Shown in pieces: positions 26,626 to 34,199 of a DNA stretch of 64,000 nt. The stretch is from Mucilaginibacter_A sp050955045 (lineage in GTDB: Bacteria > Bacteroidota > Bacteroidia > Sphingobacteriales > Sphingobacteriaceae). The stretch is taken from positions 1 through 64,000 of the forward strand of contig JBPBQV010000032.1 of NCBI GenBank assembly GCA_050955045.1, in the 5' to 3' direction. Every line of letters starts with the position of its first letter. Positions within the stretch are counted from its first letter, which is position 1. Made by a program: the position numbers and the translations under genes. The notes below the pieces were generated by a model. That model made no database searches and was not told the DNA's origin. It saw only the letters and a program-made list of their open reading frames with translations.

Positions 26626-27341
26626 TACAACAAAAGAAGCACCGGAAAGAGCATAACTTGTTTCTGGTGGAAGGGCTGAAATCTGTTACTGATTTTTTGC
26701 AATCAGATTTTTATACGATAAAAACAGTATATCGTACACCACTTTCGGAATCAAAAATGCTGAAAGTTTCGGGTAATATAAAGTTTCAGGAAGTTTCGGC
26801 GGCCGAACTTGAAAAAATCAGCAGTTTAAACACGCCACAGGAAGTAATTGCGCTGGTAGAAATTCCTGCTCAGCAAAAATTAGAACCAAAAACCCTAGCC
26901 AGAAAATTTACGCTGGTGCTGGATGGTGTACAGGATCCCGGAAATCTGGGAACGATTATCCGCACGGCTGATTGGTTTGGTATCTCACAAATTATTTGTT
27001 CGGAAGATACGGTTGATGTTTACAACTCAAAAGTGGTGCAGGCTACAATGGGCTCGCTTTCGCGGATTGCTGTGCATTACGCCAACTTGCTTCTTTTACT
27101 GCCTCAAATTAAGCAACCTGTTTTTGGAGCGATGCTGAATGGCAAAAATATTTATCAAACTGATTTTGGTACGGAAGGCTTAATTTTATTGGGAAATGAA
27201 GGCAACGGCATCCGCCCGGAAATACAGCCGTTGATCAGTAAAAATATCACCATTCCGCAATTAGGGAAAGCAGAATCTTTAAATGTTGCCATTGCTGCGG
27301 CTGTTTTTTGCAACGAAATCAGCAGAAACAGCTTAAAATAA
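26589..27341 (+). CDS. SpoU/TrmH-family RNA 2'-O-methyltransferase
   Basis: A 250-residue SPOUT enzyme that transfers a methyl group from S-adenosylmethionine to ribose in rRNA or tRNA. The substrate-binding N-terminal domain is seen at about 1-90 (ISFLKSLQQKKHRKEHNLFLVEG). The three SpoU motifs follow: LDGVQDPGNLGTIIRTADWFG, ILLGNEGNGI and IPQLGKAESLNVAIAAAVFCNEI. Length matches the family. The target nucleotide cannot be told. Its 5' end overlaps the divergent tamL gene. A near-exact dispersed motif copy lies inside the frame at 26717-26731. Confidence 0.93.
   Translation: MVSKSQISFLKSLQQKKHRKEHNLFLVEGLKSVTDFLQSDFYTIKTVYRTPLSESKMLKVSGNIKFQEVSAAELEKISSLNTPQEVIALVEIPAQQKLEPKTLARKFTLVLDGVQDPGNLGTIIRTADWFGISQIICSEDTVDVYNSKVVQATMGSLSRIAVHYANLLLLLPQIKQPVFGAMLNGKNIYQTDFGTEGLILLGNEGNGIRPEIQPLISKNITIPQLGKAESLNVAIAAAVFCNEISRNSLK
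26717..26731 (-). repeat. Dispersed motif, GT form, intragenic
   Basis: GATAAAAACAGTATA: exact 14-bp core within the methyltransferase gene. Confidence 0.7.
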
Positions 27342-27343
27342 AA

Positions 27344-27373
27344 TTGACCAGCAATAATATTTTACTATTTTTG
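27344..27373 (+). promoter_or_regulatory. Promoter of tRNA-Cys
   Basis: TTG (27344-27346), 19-bp spacer, then TATTTTTG (27366-27373): a full Bacteroidota -33/-7 promoter, ending 14 bp before the tRNA. Confidence 0.8.
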
Positions 27374-27387
27374 CAGGCTTAAATAAA

Positions 27388-27458
27388 GGTCGGGTGGCCG
27401 AGTGGCTAGGCAGAGGTCTGCAAAACCTTTTACAGCGGTTCGAATCCGCTCCCGACCT
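27388..27458 (+). tRNA. tRNA-Cys (GCA anticodon)
   Basis: A 71-nt tRNA. Acceptor GGTCGGG pairs with CCCGACC, the anticodon arm is GAGGT-CTGCAAA-ACCTT (anticodon GCA), the T-loop is GTTCGAATC, the discriminator is T. CCA is not encoded. Confidence 0.97.
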
Positions 27459-27486
27459 CAACAGAAAATATTAAAAAACAAAAATC

Positions 27487-27660
27487 ATGGGTGTTACGCG
27501 TTTAAAAAGAAAAGATAGAAAAAATAAAACTACTTCCCGCTTAGAAGTACAACATTTAAAATTAGCGACTAACTTAGAGCTTGGTTCACGTTCCGCAGAG
27601 CCTAAAAAAAGTCAACTGGTTAAAAACAACGAAGCTATACGCGTTGCTTTAGGCCAATAA
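27487..27660 (+). CDS. Small basic protein of unknown function (57 residues)
   Basis: Begins MGVTRLKRKDRKNKTTSR and ends IRVALGQ, with no hydrophobic segment and a very basic N-terminus. It starts 28 bp after tRNA-Cys and is closed by a clear terminator, so it may share the tRNA promoter. Codon use is smooth and a start, stop and terminator fit. I do not recognise a named family; a nucleic-acid- or ribosome-associated role would suit the charge but is only a guess. It is short enough to be missed by length-filtered gene calling. Confidence 0.75.
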   Translation: MGVTRLKRKDRKNKTTSRLEVQHLKLATNLELGSRSAEPKKSQLVKNNEAIRVALGQ

Positions 27661-27685
27661 GCTTCTTTTAGCCGATAAAAATATA

Positions 27686-27719
27686 AATCCTGTTTGCAGC
27701 TTTGCAGACAGGATTTTTT
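27686..27719 (+). terminator. Terminator after tRNA-Cys/small-protein unit
   Basis: AATCCTGT...ACAGGATT with additional TGCA pairing in the upper stem, followed by T6. Confidence 0.9.
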
Positions 27720-27734
27720 GTGCGTTGGTTTTTC

Positions 27735-27849
27735 TGTCATTACGACCAAAGGGAGAAATCTTCATTGAAGCAAACTCATCATGCATCTTTTACTGGGTAA
27801 AATTTCTTTCTTTTTTGATGAAGATTTCTCCCTTTGGTCGAAATGACAT
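27735..27849. repeat. REP-like palindromic element, family A, copy 1
   Basis: Outer arms TGTCATTACGACCAAAGGG and the complement of CCCTTTGGTCGAAATGACA, continuing into GAGAAATCTTCAT arms: a stem of about 35 bp with an AT-rich loop. Lies between convergent units (small protein and pyrD). Confidence 0.9.
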
Positions 27850-27874
27850 ATTGTAGCGAATTCAAAATTTACTT

Positions 27875-28909
27875 TTACAACAAACTTTTACAAATTCTAC
27901 TCACCAACGCCGGTCCTTCATAAATAAAACCAGTATATAATTGAATTAATGATGCGCCTGCATCTAACTTTTCCTGTGCATCTGTTGCAGAATGAATTCC
28001 GCCCACACCAATAATTGTAAAGGCTTTTCCAGAATTTTCAGACAAATACCGAATTACTTCTGTAGAACGATTTGTTAACGGTTTACCGCTTAATCCGCCG
28101 GTTTCGATTTTATTTTTTCCGGTAGAGATTAATCCTTCGCGGTTAATGGTTGTGTTGGTTGCAATTACGCCAGCGATGTTACTTTCTTTTACAATTTCAA
28201 TGATATCATCCAGTTGTTCATTGGTCAAATCTGGTGCAATTTTAAGCAAAATTGGTCGGGAAGTGTTGTTTTTTGAGTTACGCTGCTGTAAGGTTTGCAA
28301 TAGTTGTTTTAGCGGCTCTTTTTCCTGTAAAGCGCGTAAACCAGGCGTATTAGGCGAACTTACATTTACCACAAAATAATCTACCACATCAAATAAACGG
28401 TCGAAGCATTTTACATAATCGCTTACCGCATCTTCGTTTGGCGTATTTTTATTTTTGCCGATGTTGCCACCGATAATTAATTGCGGCTTTCCTAATGTCT
28501 GTTTCCTAAACTGCCGAATTCGTTCTGCAACTACATCAACACCCATATTGTTAAAACCCATGCGGTTAATTAAAGCATTATCTTCTTTTAACCTGAACAT
28601 TCTTGGTTTCGGGTTTCCGGGTTGTGGCAAAGGCGTTACAGTTCCAATCTCTACAAAACCAAAACCAAGGTTAGCCATTTCGCCCATCATTTCTCCGTTT
28701 TTATCAAAACCTGCAGCCAGGCCAACCGGATTTTTAAACTTCAACCCAAAAACTTCTCTTTCTAACTTTGAATTTTCTATGCTAAAAACAGCACGACTTA
28801 ATTTTGAACCACCAGGAAATTTGTTGAACCGCTTTAAGCTCCGGGTTACAAAATGATGGATTTTTTCGGGATCAAACTGAAAGAAAAGTGGTCGGAGAAG
28901 TTTATACAT
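27875..28909 (-). CDS. pyrD: Dihydroorotate dehydrogenase (quinone), class 2
   Basis: About 344 residues, FMN enzyme oxidising dihydroorotate to orotate with membrane quinone in pyrimidine synthesis. Class 2 is shown by the N-terminal helical extension (YKLLRPLFFQFDPEKIHHF). FMN/substrate motifs: GLAAGFDKNGE, FVEIGTVTPLPQPGNPKPR, NRMGFNN, NVSSPNTPGLR and KIAPDL. The loop ATNTT follows, and the phosphate-binding IGVGGI is near the C-terminus. The ATG at 28909 is chosen over a TTG three codons upstream. It lies 32 bp downstream of holA on the same strand. Confidence 0.96.
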   Translation of the reverse strand: MYKLLRPLFFQFDPEKIHHFVTRSLKRFNKFPGGSKLSRAVFSIENSKLEREVFGLKFKNPVGLAAGFDKNGEMMGEMANLGFGFVEIGTVTPLPQPGNPKPRMFRLKEDNALINRMGFNNMGVDVVAERIRQFRKQTLGKPQLIIGGNIGKNKNTPNEDAVSDYVKCFDRLFDVVDYFVVNVSSPNTPGLRALQEKEPLKQLLQTLQQRNSKNNTSRPILLKIAPDLTNEQLDDIIEIVKESNIAGVIATNTTINREGLISTGKNKIETGGLSGKPLTNRSTEVIRYLSENSGKAFTIIGVGGIHSATDAQEKLDAGASLIQLYTGFIYEGPALVSRICKSLL

Positions 28910-28917
28910 ACAATACA

Positions 28918-28932
28918 AATGCTGTTTTTAGC
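28918..28932 (+). repeat. Dispersed motif, GT form, one mismatch
   Basis: AATGCTGTTTTTAGC in the holA-pyrD gap, just upstream of the pyrD start. Confidence 0.6.
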
Positions 28933-28941
28933 AGGTGAAAA

Positions 28942-29964
28942 TCAGTGTAAAATTTTAAAAATCAATTCTTTCATTAGTTCGCCGTGATTGGCAGTAGAAT
29001 TTACGCCTTTGCTTTTTACATCGTATTCGCGAAGCAAACTGATTACTTGCATCGTTTTGCCGAAGTTAAAATTGCGACCAGCCTGTTCAAAATCTTTCAC
29101 AAAAAACGGACTCACGCCTAATTCTTTTGCCAGGTTTTGAGGCGATTTATCAGCCACATATTGGTAGCGCAGCACTTTGGTAAAATAATTATTTAAAGTA
29201 CCTAAAAGCAGCACAAACGGATTAGCTTTCGGGTTGGCTTCAAAATAATTGATAATGCGGTTGGCTTTTAAAACATCTTTTTTGCTGAGTGCAGTTTGCA
29301 GTTCAAACACGTTATATTCTTTGCTGATACCAATATTATCCTGAATATGTTGCGTGGTAATTTCCTGTCCTGCTGCAACATTCAACATCAGTTTTTCCAG
29401 TTCATTCGCAACTTTAGATAAATCATTACCCAAATATTCGGCTAACAAAGCAGAAGCTTGCGGCTGGATTTTATAGTTTTTTGCAGCAACCAATTGCTCT
29501 ATAAACGCTGGAATTTTATTTTCGTAAAGCGGAGCCGATTCAAAAATCAATCCTTTTTTCTCAATTGCTTTGTACGTTTTTTTACGCTTATCAAACCTGG
29601 CGTATTTATAACAAAAAACCAGAATAGTGCTTTGCAACGGGTTTTCCAGATAAGCCAGAAACGGGTTGATGTGCTTTTTACTATCGTCATCACTTCCCCA
29701 CTTCATATCCTGTGCTTCTTTTACCAGCACAACTTGGTGATCTGCCATCATCGGATAACGTTTTGCAGCATTTAAAACCGCCATCGGGTCTGTATCTTTT
29801 CCGTAAAAAACAGTTTGGTTAAAGCCACGTTCAGCTTCGCTTAACAAATTATGTTCAATGTAATTGCTGATTTCATCAATAAAAAAAGGCTCTTCGCCGT
29901 GTAGCAAATAAAGCGGTTTTAATTTTCTGTTTTTTAAATCTTTAAGGATATCGGCAGCAGTCAT
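28942..29964 (-). CDS. holA: DNA polymerase III delta subunit
   Basis: A 340-residue clamp-loader subunit that opens the beta clamp. The N-terminal region has KLKPLYLLHGEEPFFIDEI, the usual degenerate nucleotide-binding start of delta. The middle has LAKELGVSPFFVKDFEQAGRNF and the C-terminal helical collar is typical. Length is normal. It reads leftward into pyrD and is divergent, by about 35 bp, from an HsdR-N-domain gene. Confidence 0.94.
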   Translation of the reverse strand: MTAADILKDLKNRKLKPLYLLHGEEPFFIDEISNYIEHNLLSEAERGFNQTVFYGKDTDPMAVLNAAKRYPMMADHQVVLVKEAQDMKWGSDDDSKKHINPFLAYLENPLQSTILVFCYKYARFDKRKKTYKAIEKKGLIFESAPLYENKIPAFIEQLVAAKNYKIQPQASALLAEYLGNDLSKVANELEKLMLNVAAGQEITTQHIQDNIGISKEYNVFELQTALSKKDVLKANRIINYFEANPKANPFVLLLGTLNNYFTKVLRYQYVADKSPQNLAKELGVSPFFVKDFEQAGRNFNFGKTMQVISLLREYDVKSKGVNSTANHGELMKELIFKILH

Positions 29965-29999
29965 TTCGGCAACGAAATTACAAAAACGCTTTAGGTTTG

Positions 30000-30485
30000 A
30001 TGCAGGATAATGTTGATTTTTGGCCGATGGAACTGCTTTGCCCGCTTAATTTGCCGCCCTATCCTTTCCGGATTACCGAGCGCGACGGACAGTTTTTTGT
30101 GTTTGATGAAATCCGCAAGAAAACATTACTGATTACGCCGGAAGAATGGGTGCGCCAGCACTTCGTACAGTTTTTAGTAGCACAAAAGAAGTATCCAAAA
30201 AGTTTGATCCAACTGGAAGGCGGATTGAAACTGCATGGAATGGCCAAACGATCAGATATTCTGGTTTACAATTCCTCCGCAGAAAAATTATTATTAGTAG
30301 AATGCAAGGCACCAACGGTAAAAATTACGCAAGCTGTTTTTGATCAGATTGCAAGATACAACATGGTACATCAGGTTCCGCTGCTGGCTGTAACCAATGG
30401 ATTACAGCATTTTTATTGTCGGATTGATTTTAAGGAGAAGAAATATTTTTTCCTGAAAGAACTTCCTGATTATGAGTCTTTTTGA
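30000..30485 (+). CDS. Stand-alone type I restriction enzyme R-subunit N-terminal-like protein
   Basis: A 161-residue protein with a PD-(D/E)XK nuclease-like core: KRSDILVYN for the metal-binding Asp, then LLLVECKAP for the E-x-K pair. Upstream PEEWVRQHFVQFLVAQKKYP is typical of the HSDR_N family. There is no helicase domain, so it is not a restriction subunit. The ATG at 30000 is preferred to a TTG one codon earlier. Divergent from holA, an arrangement I recall as common in Bacteroidota, which suggests a housekeeping DNA role rather than defence. Function unknown; fold call good. Confidence 0.82.
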   Translation: MQDNVDFWPMELLCPLNLPPYPFRITERDGQFFVFDEIRKKTLLITPEEWVRQHFVQFLVAQKKYPKSLIQLEGGLKLHGMAKRSDILVYNSSAEKLLLVECKAPTVKITQAVFDQIARYNMVHQVPLLAVTNGLQHFYCRIDFKEKKYFFLKELPDYESF

Positions 30486-30542
30486 ATAAAAAACTGCAAC
30501 TAATTTACAATTGATTCGTAAAACGGAGAAATCCAAAGTTGT

Positions 30543-31001
30543 ATGACCAATCAACTAAACCTTGCATCCGCTCAAAATGCTTTACCTTGGACTAAACCTT
30601 GGCTTTACAGTAAAATATTTTTGTCGTTTTTAATTGTTATTACCCTGCTTTCGTCTGTTGCCGAAATGCCATCCGTATTTTATGTTTCAAATATGGTGCT
30701 TTGCATGCTATTTATAGCAGCAATTGTGCTGGTTAGTTTTATTAAAAAGCGCGCACTATTGGTTAAAATTGCAGATAACAATGTGCATTACTTGTGGCCG
30801 GTTACCAAAGAAAAGGTAACCATTCCAGCAAAAGAAATTATAAAAGTAACTTCACAATTTTGTGAATTGCAGATACATACTTCTACCCGTACGCATTGCT
30901 TAAATATGGATCAGATTAAGCAGGAAAACAAGCGCTGGGAAATTAAGGAAATGATTAAAAAATTGGTTTTAGAGAATGAGAAACGAGCTTGCGGGTTTTA
31001 A
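30543..31001 (+). CDS. Two-helix membrane protein of unknown function
   Basis: A 152-residue protein with two helices at about 24-41 and 48-69, then a soluble C-terminal part of about 80 residues rich in beta-strand pattern (LLVKIADNNVHYLWPVTKEKVTIPAKEII), possibly a PH-like domain. I do not recognise the family. It follows the HsdR-N-like gene by about 60 bp on the same strand and may share its transcript. A family-A REP element follows. Confidence 0.7.
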   Translation: MTNQLNLASAQNALPWTKPWLYSKIFLSFLIVITLLSSVAEMPSVFYVSNMVLCMLFIAAIVLVSFIKKRALLVKIADNNVHYLWPVTKEKVTIPAKEIIKVTSQFCELQIHTSTRTHCLNMDQIKQENKRWEIKEMIKKLVLENEKRACGF

Positions 31002-31028
31002 AAATAAAACTGTTATTATCATTTATTT

Positions 31029-31117
31029 TGTCATTCCGACCGAAGGGAGAAATCTTAGTCATATCAGCATAACTAATTCTTACTCAAAGAAGATCTCTCC
31101 TTGCGGTCGAAATAACA
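31029..31117. repeat. REP-like palindromic element, family A, copy 2
   Basis: TGTCATTCCGACCGAAGGGAGA... pairs with ...TCTCCTTGCGGTCGAAATAACA, with an AT-rich loop. Between convergent genes (membrane protein and valS). Confidence 0.9.
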
Positions 31118-31127
31118 AAACAACTAT

Positions 31128-33839
31128 TTACAATCCAGCCAAACTTTCCTCCAGCATCACAATTTTCGCTTCCGCATCTGCTTTTTTCTGCTGCTCATTC
31201 GCTACAATTTCAGCTTTTGCATTTTGCACAAAGCGTTCATTAGAAAGTTTTGCAGTTACAGATTTCAGGAAACCTTGCAAATAAACCAACTCTTTTTGGA
31301 TGCGTTCACGCTCGGCTTCTACATCAATATTGTTGGCCAGTTCGATAAAAAATTCATCTGTTCCGGTAATAAAATTTGCTGCTCCGGAAAACTTATCTTG
31401 GATAAAATTAACTTCACTTAGATTTCCAAGTTTGGATAAAATTGGAATGTAAGTTTTGTAATCAATTTCAGAATTGGATTTTATCGCCAGCGGCAAAGCT
31501 TCCTTTGGCGAAATCTGTTTGATGTTTCTGGTATTCCTGATTTCGGAAACTACTTCTTTTATCGTACTGATTTCGGTTAATAATTTAAGGTTGATTTCTC
31601 CAACTTTCGGTTGTTGTGCCACAATGCAACAATCCAATTCTGCACGTTCGCCAAACAGGTTATCATGCCATAATTCTTCCGTTAAAAAAGGCATAAATGG
31701 ATGAACGATCTTTAAAATCTTCTCGAAAAATTGTACAGTTGCAGCATAAGTTGCCGCATCAATTGGCTGCTGATAAACTGGTTTCACCATTTCTAAATAC
31801 CAGGCGCAGAAATCGTCCCAAACCAATTTATAAGTTGCAATTAAAGCTTCTGACAAGCGATATTGCTTGAAATTTTCTTCGATTTCGGTTAAAGCTTGAT
31901 TAAATCGATTGGCAAACCAGGCAATGGCCGTTTCATTCGGATTAGACAGATTTTGATCTACTTCCCAACCTTTTACCAAACGGAAAGCATTCCAGATTTT
32001 GTTGGCGAAGTTCCTTCCCTGCTCGCAATGGCTTTCATCAAACATCAAATCGTTTCCTGCGGGAGAAGAAAAAAGCATTCCAACACGCACGCCATCAGCT
32101 CCAAACTTCTCAATCAAATCCAGCGGATCAGGCGAATTACCAAGCGATTTGGACATTTTCCGTCCTAATTTATCACGTACAATTCCCGTCAGGTAAACAT
32201 TTTTAAACGGTGCTTCACCTTTAAATTCATGTCCGGCCATGATCATTCGGGCAACCCAGAAAAACAGGATTTCCGGCGCCGTTACCAGATCATTGGTTGG
32301 ATAATAATATTGCAGATCAGCATTACCCATGCTGTTTTTACCACCGAAAAATCCGGAATCAAAAACAGAAATTGGCCATAACCAGGATGAAAACCAGGTA
32401 TCAACCACGTCTTCTTCCTGTTGCAAATCTGTTATCTTTAAATCTGGTAATTGCGGACTTAACAATTTTGCTTCATCAAAAGCTTCTTCGCGTGTTTTGG
32501 CCACCACAAATTGTCCGTTTGGTAAATACCAGGCCGGAATTTGTTGTCCCCACCAAAGCTGGCGACTGATACACCAATCCTTCACGTTTTCCATCCAATG
32601 CTTGTATGTATTGGTGAATTTTTCGGGGATCAGTTTTACTTCTCCATCCAAAACATAATCCAGCGCCGGGCCAGCCATTTCTTCCATTTTGCAAAACCAT
32701 TGCATCGAAAGTTTTGGTTCGATCACCGCATCCGTCCGTTCCGAAAAACCAACTTGTGATTTATATTCTTCTACTTTTTCCAGTTGTCCGGCTTCTTCCA
32801 GCAGTTTGGCAATTTCTTTTCGCGCTGCAAAACGATCTTTGCCTACCAAAATTTCTGCTTTATCATTCAGCGTGCCATCATCATTCAAAATATCTACAAC
32901 CGGCAAATTATGTTTGATGCCGAGGTTATAATCGTTCAGATCATGTGCTGGCGTAACTTTTAAACAACCTGTACCGAAATCCATTTCCACATAATCATCC
33001 AGAATGATCGGAATTTCGCGGTTGATTAAAGGAATAACCACTTTTTTACCGATAAAAGAAGCATAACGTTCATCATTCGGGTTGATACAAATTGCCGCAT
33101 CAGCCATAATCGTTTCTGGACGAGTGGTGGCGATGGTGAGGAAAGATGAGCGTAGAGCGGAGTTTGATGATATATCACTTTGAGAGGGCTGATCGCTCTC
33201 AGCTCCTCGCTCTTCGCTCTCTCCAGCTACCTCATATTTGATATAATACAACTTCTGGTTTACCTCTTTCCGGATTACTTCTTCATCAGAAACAGCCGTT
33301 TTTCCCTGCGGATCCCAGTTAACCATGCGCACACCACGATAAATCCAGCCTTTTTTATACAGATGGATAAAGGTATCGATCACGCCTTCGCTCATGTCGG
33401 CGTCCATTGTAAATTTGGTTCTGTCCCAATCGCAGCTGGCACCTAATTTTTTTAATTGTTCCAGGATGATGCCGCCGTATTTTTCCTTCCATTCCCAGGC
33501 GTAACTCAAAAATTCTTCGCGCGAAAGGTCTTTTTTGGCGATGCCGCGTTCCTTCAGCATGGCCACAACTTTTGCTTCGGTAGCAATGGAAGCATGATCC
33601 GTTCCCGGAACCCAGCAGGCGTTTTTGCCTTGCATGCGCGCACGTCGCACTAAAACATCCTGGATGGTATTGTTGAGCATGTGGCCCATGTGCAAAACGC
33701 CGGTTACGTTTGGCGGCGGAATGACGATGGTGTACGGCTCGCGATCATCGGGCACAGATTTAAAAAAACCGTGATCGAGCCAATATTGGTACCATTTATT
33801 TTCAGTTTCCTGGGGATTATATTTTGTAGGGATTTCCAC
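31128..33839 (-). CDS. valS: Valyl-tRNA synthetase with an in-frame repeat insertion
   Basis: A 903-residue class I synthetase that charges tRNA-Val and edits Thr-tRNA-Val. The HIGH motif is HMGH at 50-53 and the KMSKS motif is GRKMSKSLGN near 560. The editing domain begins at TIATTRPET, and a C-terminal coiled coil (DVEAERERIQKELVYLQGFL) is present. The start is GTG. About residues 205-232 (SEERGAESDQPSQSDISSNS and flanks) are a low-complexity insert encoded by an 80-bp palindrome, placed between the catalytic core and editing domain; it preserves the frame. A near-exact dispersed motif lies at 33051-33065. Confidence 0.96.
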   Translation of the reverse strand: MEIPTKYNPQETENKWYQYWLDHGFFKSVPDDREPYTIVIPPPNVTGVLHMGHMLNNTIQDVLVRRARMQGKNACWVPGTDHASIATEAKVVAMLKERGIAKKDLSREEFLSYAWEWKEKYGGIILEQLKKLGASCDWDRTKFTMDADMSEGVIDTFIHLYKKGWIYRGVRMVNWDPQGKTAVSDEEVIRKEVNQKLYYIKYEVAGESEERGAESDQPSQSDISSNSALRSSFLTIATTRPETIMADAAICINPNDERYASFIGKKVVIPLINREIPIILDDYVEMDFGTGCLKVTPAHDLNDYNLGIKHNLPVVDILNDDGTLNDKAEILVGKDRFAARKEIAKLLEEAGQLEKVEEYKSQVGFSERTDAVIEPKLSMQWFCKMEEMAGPALDYVLDGEVKLIPEKFTNTYKHWMENVKDWCISRQLWWGQQIPAWYLPNGQFVVAKTREEAFDEAKLLSPQLPDLKITDLQQEEDVVDTWFSSWLWPISVFDSGFFGGKNSMGNADLQYYYPTNDLVTAPEILFFWVARMIMAGHEFKGEAPFKNVYLTGIVRDKLGRKMSKSLGNSPDPLDLIEKFGADGVRVGMLFSSPAGNDLMFDESHCEQGRNFANKIWNAFRLVKGWEVDQNLSNPNETAIAWFANRFNQALTEIEENFKQYRLSEALIATYKLVWDDFCAWYLEMVKPVYQQPIDAATYAATVQFFEKILKIVHPFMPFLTEELWHDNLFGERAELDCCIVAQQPKVGEINLKLLTEISTIKEVVSEIRNTRNIKQISPKEALPLAIKSNSEIDYKTYIPILSKLGNLSEVNFIQDKFSGAANFITGTDEFFIELANNIDVEAERERIQKELVYLQGFLKSVTAKLSNERFVQNAKAEIVANEQQKKADAEAKIVMLEESLAGL
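33051..33065 (-). repeat. Dispersed motif, TC form, intragenic (valS)
   Basis: GATAAAAGAAGCATA: exact 14-bp core. Confidence 0.7.
33143..33225. repeat. REP-like palindrome inserted in valS
   Basis: GATGAGCGTAGAGCGGAG at one end and the complement of CTCCTCGCTCTTCGCTCTC at the other form imperfect inverted arms. The purine-rich GAGCGAG iterations differ in composition from the surrounding valS sequence. It is translated in frame. Confidence 0.8.
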
Positions 33840-33922
33840 GCGGTTATTTTATCAGCATAAATAAAGCGCAAAAATAGGTTTTATGCTGATTTTTTGACGA
33901 AAACCAATTCATAAAAAAGGTT

Positions 33923-33937
33923 GATAAAAGAAGCATT
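33923..33937 (-). repeat. Dispersed motif, TC form
   Basis: GATAAAAGAAGCATT, exact; upstream of valS. Confidence 0.8.
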
Positions 33938-34102
33938 CGCGTAGAAACGAAATCAACATCAATCCAAACTCAACAATCACAATATTTTTACAATTCAGTA
34001 AGAAAACAAATATGGGTTGAATAATCAATTTATTTGTTCAACTTAAATTAACATAAAATTCTGATTTTTAATTATTTACCTATAAAATTTTAATTTTAGG
34101 CA

Positions 34103-34117
34103 GATAAAAACAGCATT
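34103..34117 (-). repeat. Dispersed motif, GT form
   Basis: GATAAAAACAGCATT, exact; faces a TC-form near copy (34129-34143), so the arms mix the two forms. Confidence 0.8.
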
Positions 34118-34199
34118 GGATTTGGCTTCATGCTTCTTTTACCGCACATTTTTTAATTTCTATATTTAACATTTAATTAAAACAGAAATTAATTTTTAA

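Larger units (their letters stand above)
33840..34199. other. 360-bp divergent promoter gap (valS / M13 peptidase)
   Basis: No gene. It holds three dispersed-motif copies (33923 minus, 34103 minus, 34129 plus with one mismatch). The last two face each other 11 bp apart, just upstream of the peptidase start region. Otherwise AT-rich promoter-like sequence. Confidence 0.6.

Noticed and set aside
30976..31284. A 102-codon frame across a REP element
   Set aside because: It begins inside an upstream gene, crosses a palindromic repeat and ends antisense to valS.
31896..33653. Many plus-strand open frames opposite valS
   Set aside because: valS has all synthetase motifs; the opposite frames are shadows caused by its codon bias.
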